From Pseudomonadota bacterium (GTDB taxonomy: Bacteria; Pseudomonadota; Alphaproteobacteria; Sphingomonadales; Sphingomonadaceae), in NCBI GenBank assembly GCA_030271565.1, contig JARXKR010000020.1, positions 1 through 9,401 of the forward strand: DNA of 9,401 nucleotides. Direction: 5' to 3'. Under the pieces are notes generated by a model. The model was given only the letters and a program-made list of their open reading frames with translations. It was not told the origin of the DNA and did not search any database. This document shows, piece after piece, positions 1-6,417 of the stretch. Position 1 is the first letter of the stretch. Each line of letters starts with the position of its first letter. A program made the translations under genes and the position numbers.

Positions 1-1814
1 AACTTGGCCGGATCGCGGGTGTACAGCGCAGGATCGGCCAAAGCCTCCTCATCGCGCGCGATCTGCGCGAGGAGTTCGTCGATCCGGCTGGGCAGCAGCT
101 CGTAATCGCGCTGGTCCTTGTAGGTCAGCTTCTTCCCCTCCCGCTTGCGGGAGGGGTCAGGGGAGGGCGAGTCCGTCGCGACGGGCCCACCCCCAGCCCC
201 TCCCGCAGGCGGGAGGGGGGTTTTCTTCAGCGTTTTGTTCGCTCGCTGCTTCACCCAGTCCTCATAGCCGCCCGCGACCACGTCGACCTTGCCCGAACCA
301 TCAAGCCCGAGCGTGATTGTCACCGTCCGGTCGAGGAAGTCGCGGTCGTGGCTGACGATCAGCACGGTGCCATCGTAATCGGCGATCACTTCCTGCAGCA
401 GGTCGAGCGTTTCGAGATCGAGGTCGTTGGTCGGCTCATCGAGCACCAGCAGGTTGGACAGCCGCGCAAATTCGCGCGCCAGCAGCAGCCGTGAACGCTC
501 GCCGCCCGAGAGGGTGCCGATCTTGGCATCGACCAGCCCGGGTTCGAACAGGAAGTCCTTGAGGTAGCCCTGGATGTGTTTGCGCACCCCGCGCACGTCG
601 ATCCAGTCGCCGCCCTCGGCCAGCACATCGCGCACGCTCTTGTTGGGGCTCATCAGGCTGCGCTGCTGGTCGATCACCACCCCATCGAGCGTCTTGGCGA
701 GGGTGACGGTGCCGCTGTCGGGCTGCAGTTCCCCGGTCAGCAGCTTCAAGAGCGTGGTCTTGCCCGCACCATTCGCGCCGACCACCCCGATCCGGTCACC
801 GCGGGTGATCCGCAGGGTGAAGTCCTTGATAATCGTGCGCTTCTCCCCTCCCGCTTGCGGGAGGGGTTGGGGGTGGGTGTGTTTGTGCGATTCTGACAGG
901 CCCACCCCTAGCCCCTCCCGCAAGCGGGAGGGGGATTCGAAGGATTTCGAGACCTTGTCCGCCACGATCACCGCCTTGGTCTTCACATCGTCCGTCCCCA
1001 GCGCGATCTTGGCCGCGCCTTGCGGATTGAGCATCGCCGCCCGCTGCGCCCGCATTTCCCACAGCTTGGCCAGTCGGCCCTGGTTGCGCTTGCGCCGCGC
1101 GGTGACCCCGCGCTCGAGCCAGTGCGCCTCGAGCTTCAATCTGGCATCGAGCTTGTCGGCGGCGCGGGCCTCTTCGGCGTAGATCGCCTCCATCCAGGTT
1201 TCGTAACCGCCGAACCCGATTTCCTTGCGCCGCAGCGCCCCGCGATCGAGCCAGAGCGTGGCGTTGGTCAGCCGCTTGAGGAAGGTCCGGTCGTGGCTGA
1301 TCGCAACGAAGGCGCCTTTGTAGCGCTTGAGCCAGTCTTCGAGCCAATCGATTGCCGCAAGGTCAAGGTGGTTGGTTGGCTCGTCGAGCAGCAGCAGATC
1401 GGGCTCCGAAGCCAGGGCGCGAGCGAGCGCGGCCCGGCGGCGTTCACCGCCCGAGGCGCTTTCCGCCGAGCGGCTGAGATCGATCCCGAGCTGCCCCGCA
1501 ATCGCCTCGACATCGTGGCGCGGCGGCGGGTCCTTGCCGTGCAGCGCGAAGTCCATCAGCGTGTCGTAGCCCGTAAAGAACGGGTCCTGTTCGAGCATCA
1601 CGATCCGCGTGCCCGGCTGGATCGAGCGGCGGCCGCGGTCAGCCTCGACCTCGCCCGCGATCAGCTTGAGCAGCGTGGTCTTGCCCACGCCGTTGCGGCC
1701 GATCAGCGCCAGCCGGTCGCGCGGGCCGATAAACAGGTCGAGACCTTGAAAGAGCCAGCCCGAGCCCTGGATCAGGCCCAGGTCTTCCCAGGAAAGGATC
1801 GGTGCGGCGGCCAT
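1..1814 (-). CDS. uup: ABC-F family ATP-binding protein, Uup type (3' end outside window)
   Basis: A cytosolic, soluble ABC protein with two nucleotide-binding domains and no membrane segments. ABC-F proteins act on the ribosome; Uup is linked to ribosome function and to limiting transposon excision. Domain 1 has Walker A GRNGVGKTT at residues 39-47, signature SGGER at 121-125, and Walker B DEPTNHLD at 144-151, followed by an SHDR switch. Domain 2 has Walker A with Lys352, SGGER at 436-440, and DEPTNDLD at 459-466, again followed by SHDR. After domain 2 comes KKLTYKDQRDYELLP and a charged helical stretch, the Uup-type C-terminal coiled coil; this favours Uup over other ABC-F members. About 604 codons are visible and the last few tens lie off the left edge. 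The ATG at 1814 has an AGGTG-like site 8 bases upstream. Two palindromic repeats are inserted in frame, at residues about 294-324 and 533-560. I followed the frame through both and found no stop, so the gene appears intact. Confidence 0.9.
   Translation of the reverse strand, partial: MAAAPILSWEDLGLIQGSGWLFQGLDLFIGPRDRLALIGRNGVGKTTLLKLIAGEVEADRGRRSIQPGTRIVMLEQDPFFTGYDTLMDFALHGKDPPPRHDVEAIAGQLGIDLSRSAESASGGERRRAALARALASEPDLLLLDEPTNHLDLAAIDWLEDWLKRYKGAFVAISHDRTFLKRLTNATLWLDRGALRRKEIGFGGYETWMEAIYAEEARAADKLDARLKLEAHWLERGVTARRKRNQGRLAKLWEMRAQRAAMLNPQGAAKIALGTDDVKTKAVIVADKVSKSFESPSRLREGLGVGLSESHKHTHPQPLPQAGGEKRTIIKDFTLRITRGDRIGVVGANGAGKTTLLKLLTGELQPDSGTVTLAKTLDGVVIDQQRSLMSPNKSVRDVLAEGGDWIDVRGVRKHIQGYLKDFLFEPGLVDAKIGTLSGGERSRLLLAREFARLSNLLVLDEPTNDLDLETLDLLQEVIADYDGTVLIVSHDRDFLDRTVTITLGLDGSGKVDVVAGGYEDWVKQRANKTLKKTPLPPAGGAGGGPVATDSPSPDPSRKREGKKLTYKDQRDYELLPSRIDELLAQIARDEEALADPALYTRDPAK
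135..218. repeat. Palindromic element, copy 2, in frame in the uup interdomain linker
   Basis: An inverted repeat with 33-base arms at 135-167 and 186-218, about 28 of 33 positions matching, around an 18-base centre. Each arm starts with its own hairpin: CCCCTCCCGC pairs with GCGGGAGGGG across a 2-base loop in the left arm, with one variant base in the right. It is the same family and orientation as 843-935. In the uup frame it encodes a Pro/Gly-rich stretch (residues about 533-560) between the end of the second ATPase domain and the KKLTYKDQRD start of the C-terminal coiled coil. Length is a multiple of three and no stop appears in this frame. Confidence 0.85.
843..935. repeat. Palindromic element, copy 1, in frame in uup domain 2
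   Basis: An inverted repeat with 35-base arms at 843-877 and 901-935, about 31 of 35 positions matching, around a 23-base centre. Each arm carries the sub-hairpin CCCCTCCCGC / GCGGGAGGGG. The 93 bases equal 31 codons and stay open in the uup frame (residues about 294-324). The host protein reads VSKSF before the element and RTIIKDFTLR after it. These two pieces are normally almost contiguous in ABC-F proteins (KSFG-x-RTI type), so the insert sits at a beta-turn at the start of the second ATPase domain. Confidence 0.87.
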
Positions 1815-1881
1815 GGTGAGCGGCACCTAGGGGCCACCAGGCACGTTGACAAGCCGCGCCGGGAAACCGAGAGATGCAGTC
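1815..1881. promoter_or_regulatory. Divergent intergenic region between uup and the aminotransferase
   Basis: These 67 bases separate two divergent starts and must hold, or lie close to, both promoters. A ribosome site for uup (AGGTG on the minus strand, at 1823-1827) and one for the aminotransferase (GAGAG, 1869-1873) are visible. A consensus -35 hexamer TTGACA lies at 1846-1851 on the plus strand, but nothing like a -10 box stands at the right distance, so no promoter is assigned. A short GGTG/CACC hairpin covers 1815-1827. Confidence 0.4.
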
Positions 1882-2724
1882 ATGCGGACAGTCTGGCTCA
1901 ACGGCGAATTCATCCCCGAGGACGAGGCCAAGGTTTCGATCTTCGATCGGGGCCTCAACTTCGGTCAGTCGGTTTACGAGGTTTCGCCAGTGATAGACGG
2001 CAAGTTTCGCAACTGGCCGCACCATGCGGCGCGGCTGGAACGATCGAAAGCGCTGGCGCGGATTGTCGACGATACCGATTGGCCGGCGGTGCTGACCGAG
2101 TTGATCGCGCGCAACGGGCTCAACGAAGGGCGGGCCTGCCTGCAGATCACCGGGGGCGAGGCGAGCGACCGGGCTTTCCCACTGCCCGATCCAGCCATAC
2201 CCGCGACGCGGTTCGCCTTTACCCAGGCCGACGATCTGCTGGTCAATCCGTGGGGCAAGAACGGCCTGCGGATTGTGCTGCGGCCCGATCTGCGCTGGCA
2301 GTTGCGATCGGCTAAGACAACCCAGTTGCTCTACGCGGTGATGATGAAGGCCGAAGCCCGCGAGGCCGGATCCGACGATGCCTGGCTGGTCGAGGACGGG
2401 TTCGTAACCGAGGCCACGAGTTCCAACGCCTATATCATCGACGCCCGCGGGGTGCTGGTTTCACACCCGGTCGATCACGGCGTGCTGCCGGGCGTGACCC
2501 GGATCAACGTCATGGAGATTGCCCGCGAAATGGGTTTGCCGGTCGAGGAGCGTCCCTTTACTTCAGACGAGCTGTTCGCAGCACGCGAAGCATTCATTTC
2601 GGGAGCTGGCACCCTGGTCCTGCCGGTGACCCAAGTCGAGGGCCGCCCGATCGGCAACGGCGGACCGGGCACCATCACCAGCGAACTGCGCCAGCGCTAC
2701 ATCGCCAAGCTGAAGGCCAGCTAA
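1882..2724 (+). CDS. Fold-type IV PLP aminotransferase, probable D-amino-acid transaminase
   Basis: Predicted cytosolic enzyme moving amino groups between D-amino acids (D-Ala, D-Glu, D-Asp) and 2-oxo acids, with PLP; 280 residues, the usual length of this group. The N-terminal WLNGEFIPEDEAKVSIFDRGLNFGQSVYEV pattern (residues 5-34) is typical of class IV. The PLP lysine is Lys145 in RSAKTTQLL, and Glu177 in FVTEATSSNAYI fits the residue that contacts the PLP pyridine nitrogen; both fall at the positions known from the Bacillus D-amino-acid transaminase. Arg97 aligns with that enzyme's substrate-carboxylate Arg98, but the nearby His100 is Phe here, so substrate range is uncertain. The branched-chain transaminase IlvE is the main alternative; it is usually longer (about 300-310 residues). 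I chose ATG 1882 over ATG 1846 because homology begins there and GAGAG lies 8 bases upstream. The stop overlaps the next gene's stop. Confidence 0.82.
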   Translation: MRTVWLNGEFIPEDEAKVSIFDRGLNFGQSVYEVSPVIDGKFRNWPHHAARLERSKALARIVDDTDWPAVLTELIARNGLNEGRACLQITGGEASDRAFPLPDPAIPATRFAFTQADDLLVNPWGKNGLRIVLRPDLRWQLRSAKTTQLLYAVMMKAEAREAGSDDAWLVEDGFVTEATSSNAYIIDARGVLVSHPVDHGVLPGVTRINVMEIAREMGLPVEERPFTSDELFAAREAFISGAGTLVLPVTQVEGRPIGNGGPGTITSELRQRYIAKLKAS

Positions 2725-3713
2725 GCCGCCGAACCGATCACCTTGGCAAAAGCAGAGGCGTCGGTGTTGCCGCCCGACAGCACGATCGCGGTGCACCCGT
2801 CGAGTTCGACCTTGCCCGCCAGCGCCGCCGCGAGCGCCGCCGCGCCGCCGGGTTCGACCACCAGATGCAGTGTGGAAAATGCCCAGCGCTGCGCTGCACG
2901 TACTTCGGCTGGAGTGACCACAAGACCGAACGGAACCCGGCCTTTGAGTACCGCGAAGTTGATCGGGCGGGTCGCCGGGGTTTGCAGCGCGTCGCAGTCC
3001 GTCGGTACAGAAGTATCGGCTACCCCGACAATCTCGCCGCGTTCAAGGCTGATCCGCACGTCGTCCCAGCCTTCGGGCTCGACCGGAACGATCGCAGCAT
3101 CCGGGCAGGCGAGCGACAGCCCGGCGGTAAGGCCGCCGCCGCCGCACGGGCAGACGATCCTGGTCGGGCCTTCGAACCCGCGTTGAATCAATTGTGCGGC
3201 GATTTCGAGCCCGGCCGAGCCCTGGCCTTCGATCACCCACGGATCGCCAAAGGCATGGACCAGCACCGCGCCGCTCTGATCGACCAGCCGCTGCGCCACC
3301 TCGTCGCGATCCTCGCCGCCAGCGCGATCGTAAAGCACCACGTTGGCGCCCAGTGCGCGGGTTGCATCGAGTTTCACTTGCGGGGCGTTGGCGGGCATGA
3401 CGATGGTCGCGGAAATCCCCAACTTGCGCGCCGCCCAGGCAACGCCCTGCGCATGGTTGCCGCTCGATACCCCGACCACTCCCTGCGCGCGCTCGGCCTC
3501 GGTCAGATCACTGAGGCGGTGCCACGCGCCGCGGATCTTGAACGAGCCGATCGGTTGCAAGCTCTCAGCTTTGAGCCAGACGCGGGTGCCATTGATCTCC
3601 GCCTCGAGCAGCGGGGTCTGCGGTAGTAAATCGGCGATCTTGGCGGCCGCGCGGGCAACTCCAGCGGCGCTAGGCCCCCTCTGTTCAAGAATTGGCATTT
3701 GTTGTGCGGACAT
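2721..3713 (-). CDS. Threonine/serine dehydratase-like PLP enzyme (fold type II)
   Basis: A 330-residue cytosolic enzyme of the tryptophan-synthase-beta fold. Expected reactions are deamination of L-threonine or L-serine to the 2-oxo acid, or serine racemisation, or hydroxyaspartate ammonia-lyase activity. Visible motifs in order: GSFKIRGA with the PLP lysine Lys59; SSGNHAQG at 83-90, which holds the substrate carboxylate; the glycine loop CGGGGL with Gly191-194, which binds the PLP phosphate; VEPEGWDD, near the metal site of serine racemases; and the C-terminal SGGNTD at 313-318, next to the pyridine nitrogen. There is no ACT regulatory domain, so this is not the long biosynthetic IlvA; the size suits the catabolic/racemase branch. 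Its stop shares CTAA (2721-2724) with the convergent aminotransferase. ATG 3713 has only a weak AGGA-like site; Met6 (3698) is possible. The pairing with a D-amino-acid transaminase makes a racemase role worth considering, but motifs alone do not separate these activities. Confidence 0.85.
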   Translation of the reverse strand: MSAQQMPILEQRGPSAAGVARAAAKIADLLPQTPLLEAEINGTRVWLKAESLQPIGSFKIRGAWHRLSDLTEAERAQGVVGVSSGNHAQGVAWAARKLGISATIVMPANAPQVKLDATRALGANVVLYDRAGGEDRDEVAQRLVDQSGAVLVHAFGDPWVIEGQGSAGLEIAAQLIQRGFEGPTRIVCPCGGGGLTAGLSLACPDAAIVPVEPEGWDDVRISLERGEIVGVADTSVPTDCDALQTPATRPINFAVLKGRVPFGLVVTPAEVRAAQRWAFSTLHLVVEPGGAAALAAALAGKVELDGCTAIVLSGGNTDASAFAKVIGSAA

Positions 3714-3729
3714 GAAACAATCCTATATG
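3702..3729 (+). promoter_or_regulatory. Candidate promoter for the spermidine genes
   Basis: TTGTGC (3702-3707) and TATATG (3724-3729) are separated by 16 bases, matching the sigma-70 consensus at 3 of 6 and 4 of 6 positions. Transcription would begin near 3736, about 25 bases before the GTG start at 3762. The -35 lies inside the 5' end of the divergent dehydratase gene, as expected because only 48 bases separate the two starts. The same AT-rich core could serve both directions. Judged by eye only. Confidence 0.3.
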
Positions 3730-3745
3730 CGGATCCTTGCGCGAT

Positions 3746-3752
3746 AAAGGAG
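3746..3752 (+). promoter_or_regulatory. Strong ribosome binding site fixing a GTG start
   Basis: AAAGGAG, a near-perfect Shine-Dalgarno sequence, stands 9 bases before GTG at 3762. It supports GTG as the start and argues against the in-frame ATG at 3699, which would add 21 residues before the Rossmann glycine motif and would overlap the divergent gene. Confidence 0.8.
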
Positions 3753-3761
3753 ATTCACGGC

Positions 3762-4973
3762 GTGTCCAAAGTTCTGGTGATCGGTGCGGGCGGGGTCAGC
3801 TCGGTCTGTGTCCACAAGATGGCGATGAACGCCGACATTTTCCCCGAGATCCACTTGGCCAGCCGGACCAAAGCCAAGTGCGACGCCATCGCCGCGTCGG
3901 TCAAAGAGCGCACCGGGCAGACCGTCACGACTTACGAGATTGATGCCGAGGAAGTCCCAGCGCTGACCCGGCTGATCGAGCAGATCGGCCCCAAGTTGGT
4001 GGTCAACCTGGCGCTGCCCTACCAGGATCTGCCGATCATGGACGCCTGCCTCGCCGCCGGCGTGCACTATCTCGACACCGCGAACTATGAGCCGAAGGAT
4101 CAGGCCAAGTTCGAATACTCTTGGCAGTGGGCCTATCAGGACCGTTTCAAGGAAAAGGGCCTGATGGCGCTGCTTGGCTCGGGCTTCGATCCCGGGGTGA
4201 CCAGCGTGTTCGCGATGTGGCTCAAGAAGCACAAATTGAGGACCATCCGAAGTCTCGACATTCTCGATTGCAACGGCGGCGATCATGGGCAGGCCTTCGC
4301 GACCAATTTCAACCCCGAAATCAACATCCGCGAAGTGACCGCCCCGGCGCGGCACTGGGAGAACGGCCAGTTCCTTGAGAGCCCGGCGCTGGGCAAGAAG
4401 GTGCCGTTCGAGTTCGAAGCGGTCGGCCCCAAGAACATGTACATGATGTACCACGAAGAGCTGGAAAGCCTCGCCAAGTTCATCCCCGAGCTCGAACGCG
4501 CGCGGTTCTGGATGACCTTTGGCGATGCCTATATCACGCACCTGACCGTGCTGCAGAATGTCGGCATGACCCGGATCGATCCGGTGATGTATCAAGGCAA
4601 GGAGATCGTCCCGCTGCAGTTCCTCGCCGCTGTGCTGCCCAAGCCCGAAACGCTCGGGGCCACTACCAAGGGCAAGACCAACATCGGCGATATCGCCACC
4701 GGCGAAGCGCTCGATGGGAGCGGCGAGAAGACCTTCTACATCTACCAGATCTGCGACCACGAGGAGGCCTTTGCCGAAACCGGCAACCAGGCGATCAGCT
4801 ACACCACTGGCGTCCCCGCGATGATCGGCGCGGCCTTGGTGATGACCGGCACGTGGGCGGGTGAGGGGGTGTTCAACATGGAGCAGCTGGACCCCGATCC
4901 GTTTATGGACCTGCTGATGACGCAAGGGCTGCCGTGGCAGGTGAAAGAACTGGCCGGGCCGGTGGAGTTTTGA
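3762..4973 (+). CDS. Carboxynorspermidine / carboxyspermidine dehydrogenase (saccharopine dehydrogenase family)
   Basis: Catalyses the NADPH-dependent reductive joining of L-aspartate 4-semialdehyde to a diamine: putrescine gives carboxyspermidine, diaminopropane gives carboxynorspermidine. This is the first committed step of the SAM-independent spermidine pathway, in the cytosol. The protein has 403 residues, the normal family length. An N-terminal Rossmann motif VIGAGGVSS (residues 6-14) binds the cofactor; then come ASRT, the LDTANYEP segment, GSGFDPGV at 139-146, NGGDHGQAFATNFNPE, FGDAYITH, QAISYTTGVPA and NMEQLDPDPF at 372-381. As far as I remember, this string matches the Vibrio carboxynorspermidine dehydrogenase closely and fits better than homospermidine synthase or true saccharopine dehydrogenase. 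The next gene is its usual partner, the decarboxylase. Putrescine is the likelier substrate because an ornithine decarboxylase gene lies 3.4 kb downstream. GTG start with a strong ribosome site. Confidence 0.92.
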   Translation: MSKVLVIGAGGVSSVCVHKMAMNADIFPEIHLASRTKAKCDAIAASVKERTGQTVTTYEIDAEEVPALTRLIEQIGPKLVVNLALPYQDLPIMDACLAAGVHYLDTANYEPKDQAKFEYSWQWAYQDRFKEKGLMALLGSGFDPGVTSVFAMWLKKHKLRTIRSLDILDCNGGDHGQAFATNFNPEINIREVTAPARHWENGQFLESPALGKKVPFEFEAVGPKNMYMMYHEELESLAKFIPELERARFWMTFGDAYITHLTVLQNVGMTRIDPVMYQGKEIVPLQFLAAVLPKPETLGATTKGKTNIGDIATGEALDGSGEKTFYIYQICDHEEAFAETGNQAISYTTGVPAMIGAALVMTGTWAGEGVFNMEQLDPDPFMDLLMTQGLPWQVKELAGPVEF

Positions 4974-4989
4974 ATACGGGGCGAGCGCC

Positions 4990-5081
4990 GCGCGTGGCCT
5001 TCGACAGGCTCAGGCTGAGCGGATTTTTGTCTGGTCCCAAGTACCAAATCCCGCTCATGCTGAGCCTGTCGAAGCACGCGC
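4990..5081. repeat. Intergenic palindromic element between dehydrogenase and decarboxylase
   Basis: A long imperfect inverted repeat. The inner arms are 24 bases (4999-5022 and 5051-5074) with 22 matches, starting CTTCGACAGGCTCAGG on the left. The outer 7 bases (GCGCGTG 4990-4996, CACGCGC 5075-5081) also pair, with a 2-base bulge on the left. The central loop is 28 bases. No T-run follows, so it is not a standard intrinsic terminator. It ends 19 bases before the nspC ATG and would form a strong hairpin in a two-gene transcript, where it could stabilise the upstream part or weaken nspC translation. The arm sequence resembles a dispersed repeat I remember from Sphingomonadales genomes. Confidence 0.85.
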
Positions 5082-5100
5082 GCAACAGTAGGGCCAGCTA

Positions 5101-6357
5101 ATGGAAACCAGAGCCGGCAACCCGGGCGCTTTTGCCCAGTTCGATCTCAATCGCGTCGATAGCCCCGCTTTCGTGGTCGATACCGCGCGGCTGCGCGCCA
5201 ACCTCGCCGTGCTGGCCGATGTCCGCGACCGGGCGGGGATCAAGATGCTCGCGGCACTGAAGGCATTTTCCATGTGGTCGACCGCGCCGATTATCGGCGA
5301 ATACCTCGACGGGGTCTGCACCTCCGGGCTGTGGGAAGCGCGGCTGGCGGGGGAGTTCTACGACGGCGAAATCACCACTTATTGCGCCGCCTACAAGCCC
5401 GAAGACCTTGACGAAATCCTGCGCCTGTCTGACCACGTAATCTTCAATTCGCCGCAGCAGATTGTGCGGTGTGGCGCGATCATCGCGGCGGCTCGGGACC
5501 GGGGTGAAATTTTCGATATTGGCCTCAGGATCAACCCCTTGCATGCCACAGGTGAAGTACCACGTTACGATCCCTGCGCGCCGCATTCGCGGCTCGGCTT
5601 TCCGATCGACCAGCTGACCGAGGAGCATTTCGAGCTGATCGACGGGCTGCACATGCACACGCTGTGCGAGCAGGACTTCGAGCCGCTGCGCGAGACCTGG
5701 GACGTGGCGTTCGACTATCTCGAACCGCATTTCGGTCAGTTCAAATGGATCAACCTGGGCGGCGGGCACCACATCACCCGCGCCGACTACCAGCGCGACG
5801 AGCTGGTTCAGTTCCTGCTCGACCTCAAGGACGATACCGGCGCGGAGGTCTACCTCGAGCCGGGCGAGGCGGTGGCACTCGATGCCGGGATATTGGTCGG
5901 CACCGTGCTCGATCTGGGCGAGAACGGCATGCCAGTGGCGATCACCGACATTTCTGCGACCTGCCACATGCCCGATGTGATCGAAGCGCCATATCGGCCC
6001 GCGATGCTGGGCGAATTGCCAGACACGGACGTGTTTCCCCGCGAAGGCGGGGACCTTGGGCCTGAGGCCCCCGCCTTCGCGGGGGAGCAAGACGGCGCGG
6101 TCCGGCCTCCTGAAGCTGTTAGATTGGGCGGGCCCTCTTGCCTTGCTGGAGACGTAATCGGCGATTACCGCTTCGCCTCAGGCCCGCGCGTCGGCCAGCG
6201 CTTCGCCTTCCTCGACCAGGCGCATTACTCGATGGTCAAGACCACCACCTTCAACGGCGTGCCGTTGCCCTCGATCTGGTTGTGGGATTCGGGCACCGAC
6301 AGTCTCGAATGCATTAAGCGGTTCGGTTACGAGGACTTCCGCGATCGGCTGAGTTGA
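5101..6357 (+). CDS. nspC: Carboxynorspermidine / carboxyspermidine decarboxylase
   Basis: A PLP enzyme of the alanine-racemase fold (type III) that decarboxylates carboxyspermidine to spermidine, or carboxynorspermidine to norspermidine, completing the pathway begun by the gene before it. Lys54 in AALKAFSMW is the Schiff-base lysine. HMHTLCEQ at 184-191, GGGHH at 220-224 and EPGEA at 253-257 line the cofactor site. Cys347 in GPSCLAGDVIG is the catalytic cysteine contributed across the dimer, followed by Asp351. Length is 418 residues against the usual ~380. Most of the excess is an in-frame palindromic insert (element at 6037-6085, residues 313-329) between PYRPAMLGEL and RLGGPSC, next to the catalytic Cys loop. 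All core motifs survive, so activity is expected. The ATG at 5101 has only a weak AGGG site, and a strong hairpin ends 19 bases upstream. Probably co-transcribed with the dehydrogenase gene, 127 bases away. Confidence 0.92.
   Translation: METRAGNPGAFAQFDLNRVDSPAFVVDTARLRANLAVLADVRDRAGIKMLAALKAFSMWSTAPIIGEYLDGVCTSGLWEARLAGEFYDGEITTYCAAYKPEDLDEILRLSDHVIFNSPQQIVRCGAIIAAARDRGEIFDIGLRINPLHATGEVPRYDPCAPHSRLGFPIDQLTEEHFELIDGLHMHTLCEQDFEPLRETWDVAFDYLEPHFGQFKWINLGGGHHITRADYQRDELVQFLLDLKDDTGAEVYLEPGEAVALDAGILVGTVLDLGENGMPVAITDISATCHMPDVIEAPYRPAMLGELPDTDVFPREGGDLGPEAPAFAGEQDGAVRPPEAVRLGGPSCLAGDVIGDYRFASGPRVGQRFAFLDQAHYSMVKTTTFNGVPLPSIWLWDSGTDSLECIKRFGYEDFRDRLS
6037..6085. repeat. Palindromic element in frame inside nspC
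   Basis: Inverted repeat with arms CCCCGCGAAGGCGGGG (6037-6052) and its exact complement within 6068-6085, around a 15-16-base centre. Each arm is also a small hairpin: CCCCGC pairs with GCGGGG over the loop GAAG (left) or CTTC (right). It encodes PREGGDLGPEAPAFAGE at residues 313-329 with no stop. The flanking codons about 307-338 also look foreign to the family, so the whole insert may be near 30 codons. This is a different family from the two elements in uup. Confidence 0.85.
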
Positions 6358-6361
6358 GCGC

Positions 6362-6390
6362 TTGATATGGCCCAAGCTGTGGCCTAGCCT
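6362..6390 (+). promoter_or_regulatory. Weak candidate promoter before the YbjN-like gene
   Basis: TTGATA (6362-6367, 5 of 6 to the -35 consensus) and TAGCCT (6385-6390, 3 of 6 to the -10) are spaced by 17 bases. This would start transcription near 6397, about 20 bases before the ATG at 6418. The poor -10 makes this tentative; read-through from nspC, 60 bases upstream, is equally possible. Confidence 0.28.
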
Positions 6391-6417
6391 TACCCTTTAA
6401 ACCAGAATGGGGCATTC

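Noticed and set aside
135..935. Possible frameshift or pseudogene in uup because of the two repeats.
   Set aside because: I translated codon by codon through both repeats; the frame stays open and the flanking domain sequence resumes in the correct frame.
135..935. CRISPR-like repeats, because the hairpins recur.
   Set aside because: There are only two copies about 700 bases apart, each a self-contained palindrome, with no regular spacers or cas genes.
1846..1851. TTGACA as the -35 of a promoter for the aminotransferase gene.
   Set aside because: No -10-like sequence 16-18 bases downstream, and the transcript start would fall on or after the start codon.
1846..1881. Upstream ATG 1846 as the start of the aminotransferase.
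   Set aside because: The extra 12 residues do not resemble the family N-terminus, while ATG 1882 has a ribosome site and places the PLP Lys and Glu at the usual numbers.
3723..4925. A long open frame (400 codons) on the minus strand opposite the spermidine dehydrogenase gene.
   Set aside because: The plus strand has a strong family match with a Shine-Dalgarno site. The antisense product is rich in His, Arg and Gly without motifs, typical of a high-GC shadow. The same applies to the long frames at 1020-2315 (plus) and 5098-6090 (minus).
3762..4973. Homospermidine synthase or lysine-pathway saccharopine dehydrogenase.
   Set aside because: The motif order and C-terminal NMEQLDPDPF segment, plus the adjacent nspC, fit carboxy(nor)spermidine dehydrogenase better.
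4990..5081. Intrinsic terminator after the dehydrogenase gene.
   Set aside because: The hairpin is strong but has no T-run after it, and its arms look like a dispersed repeat.
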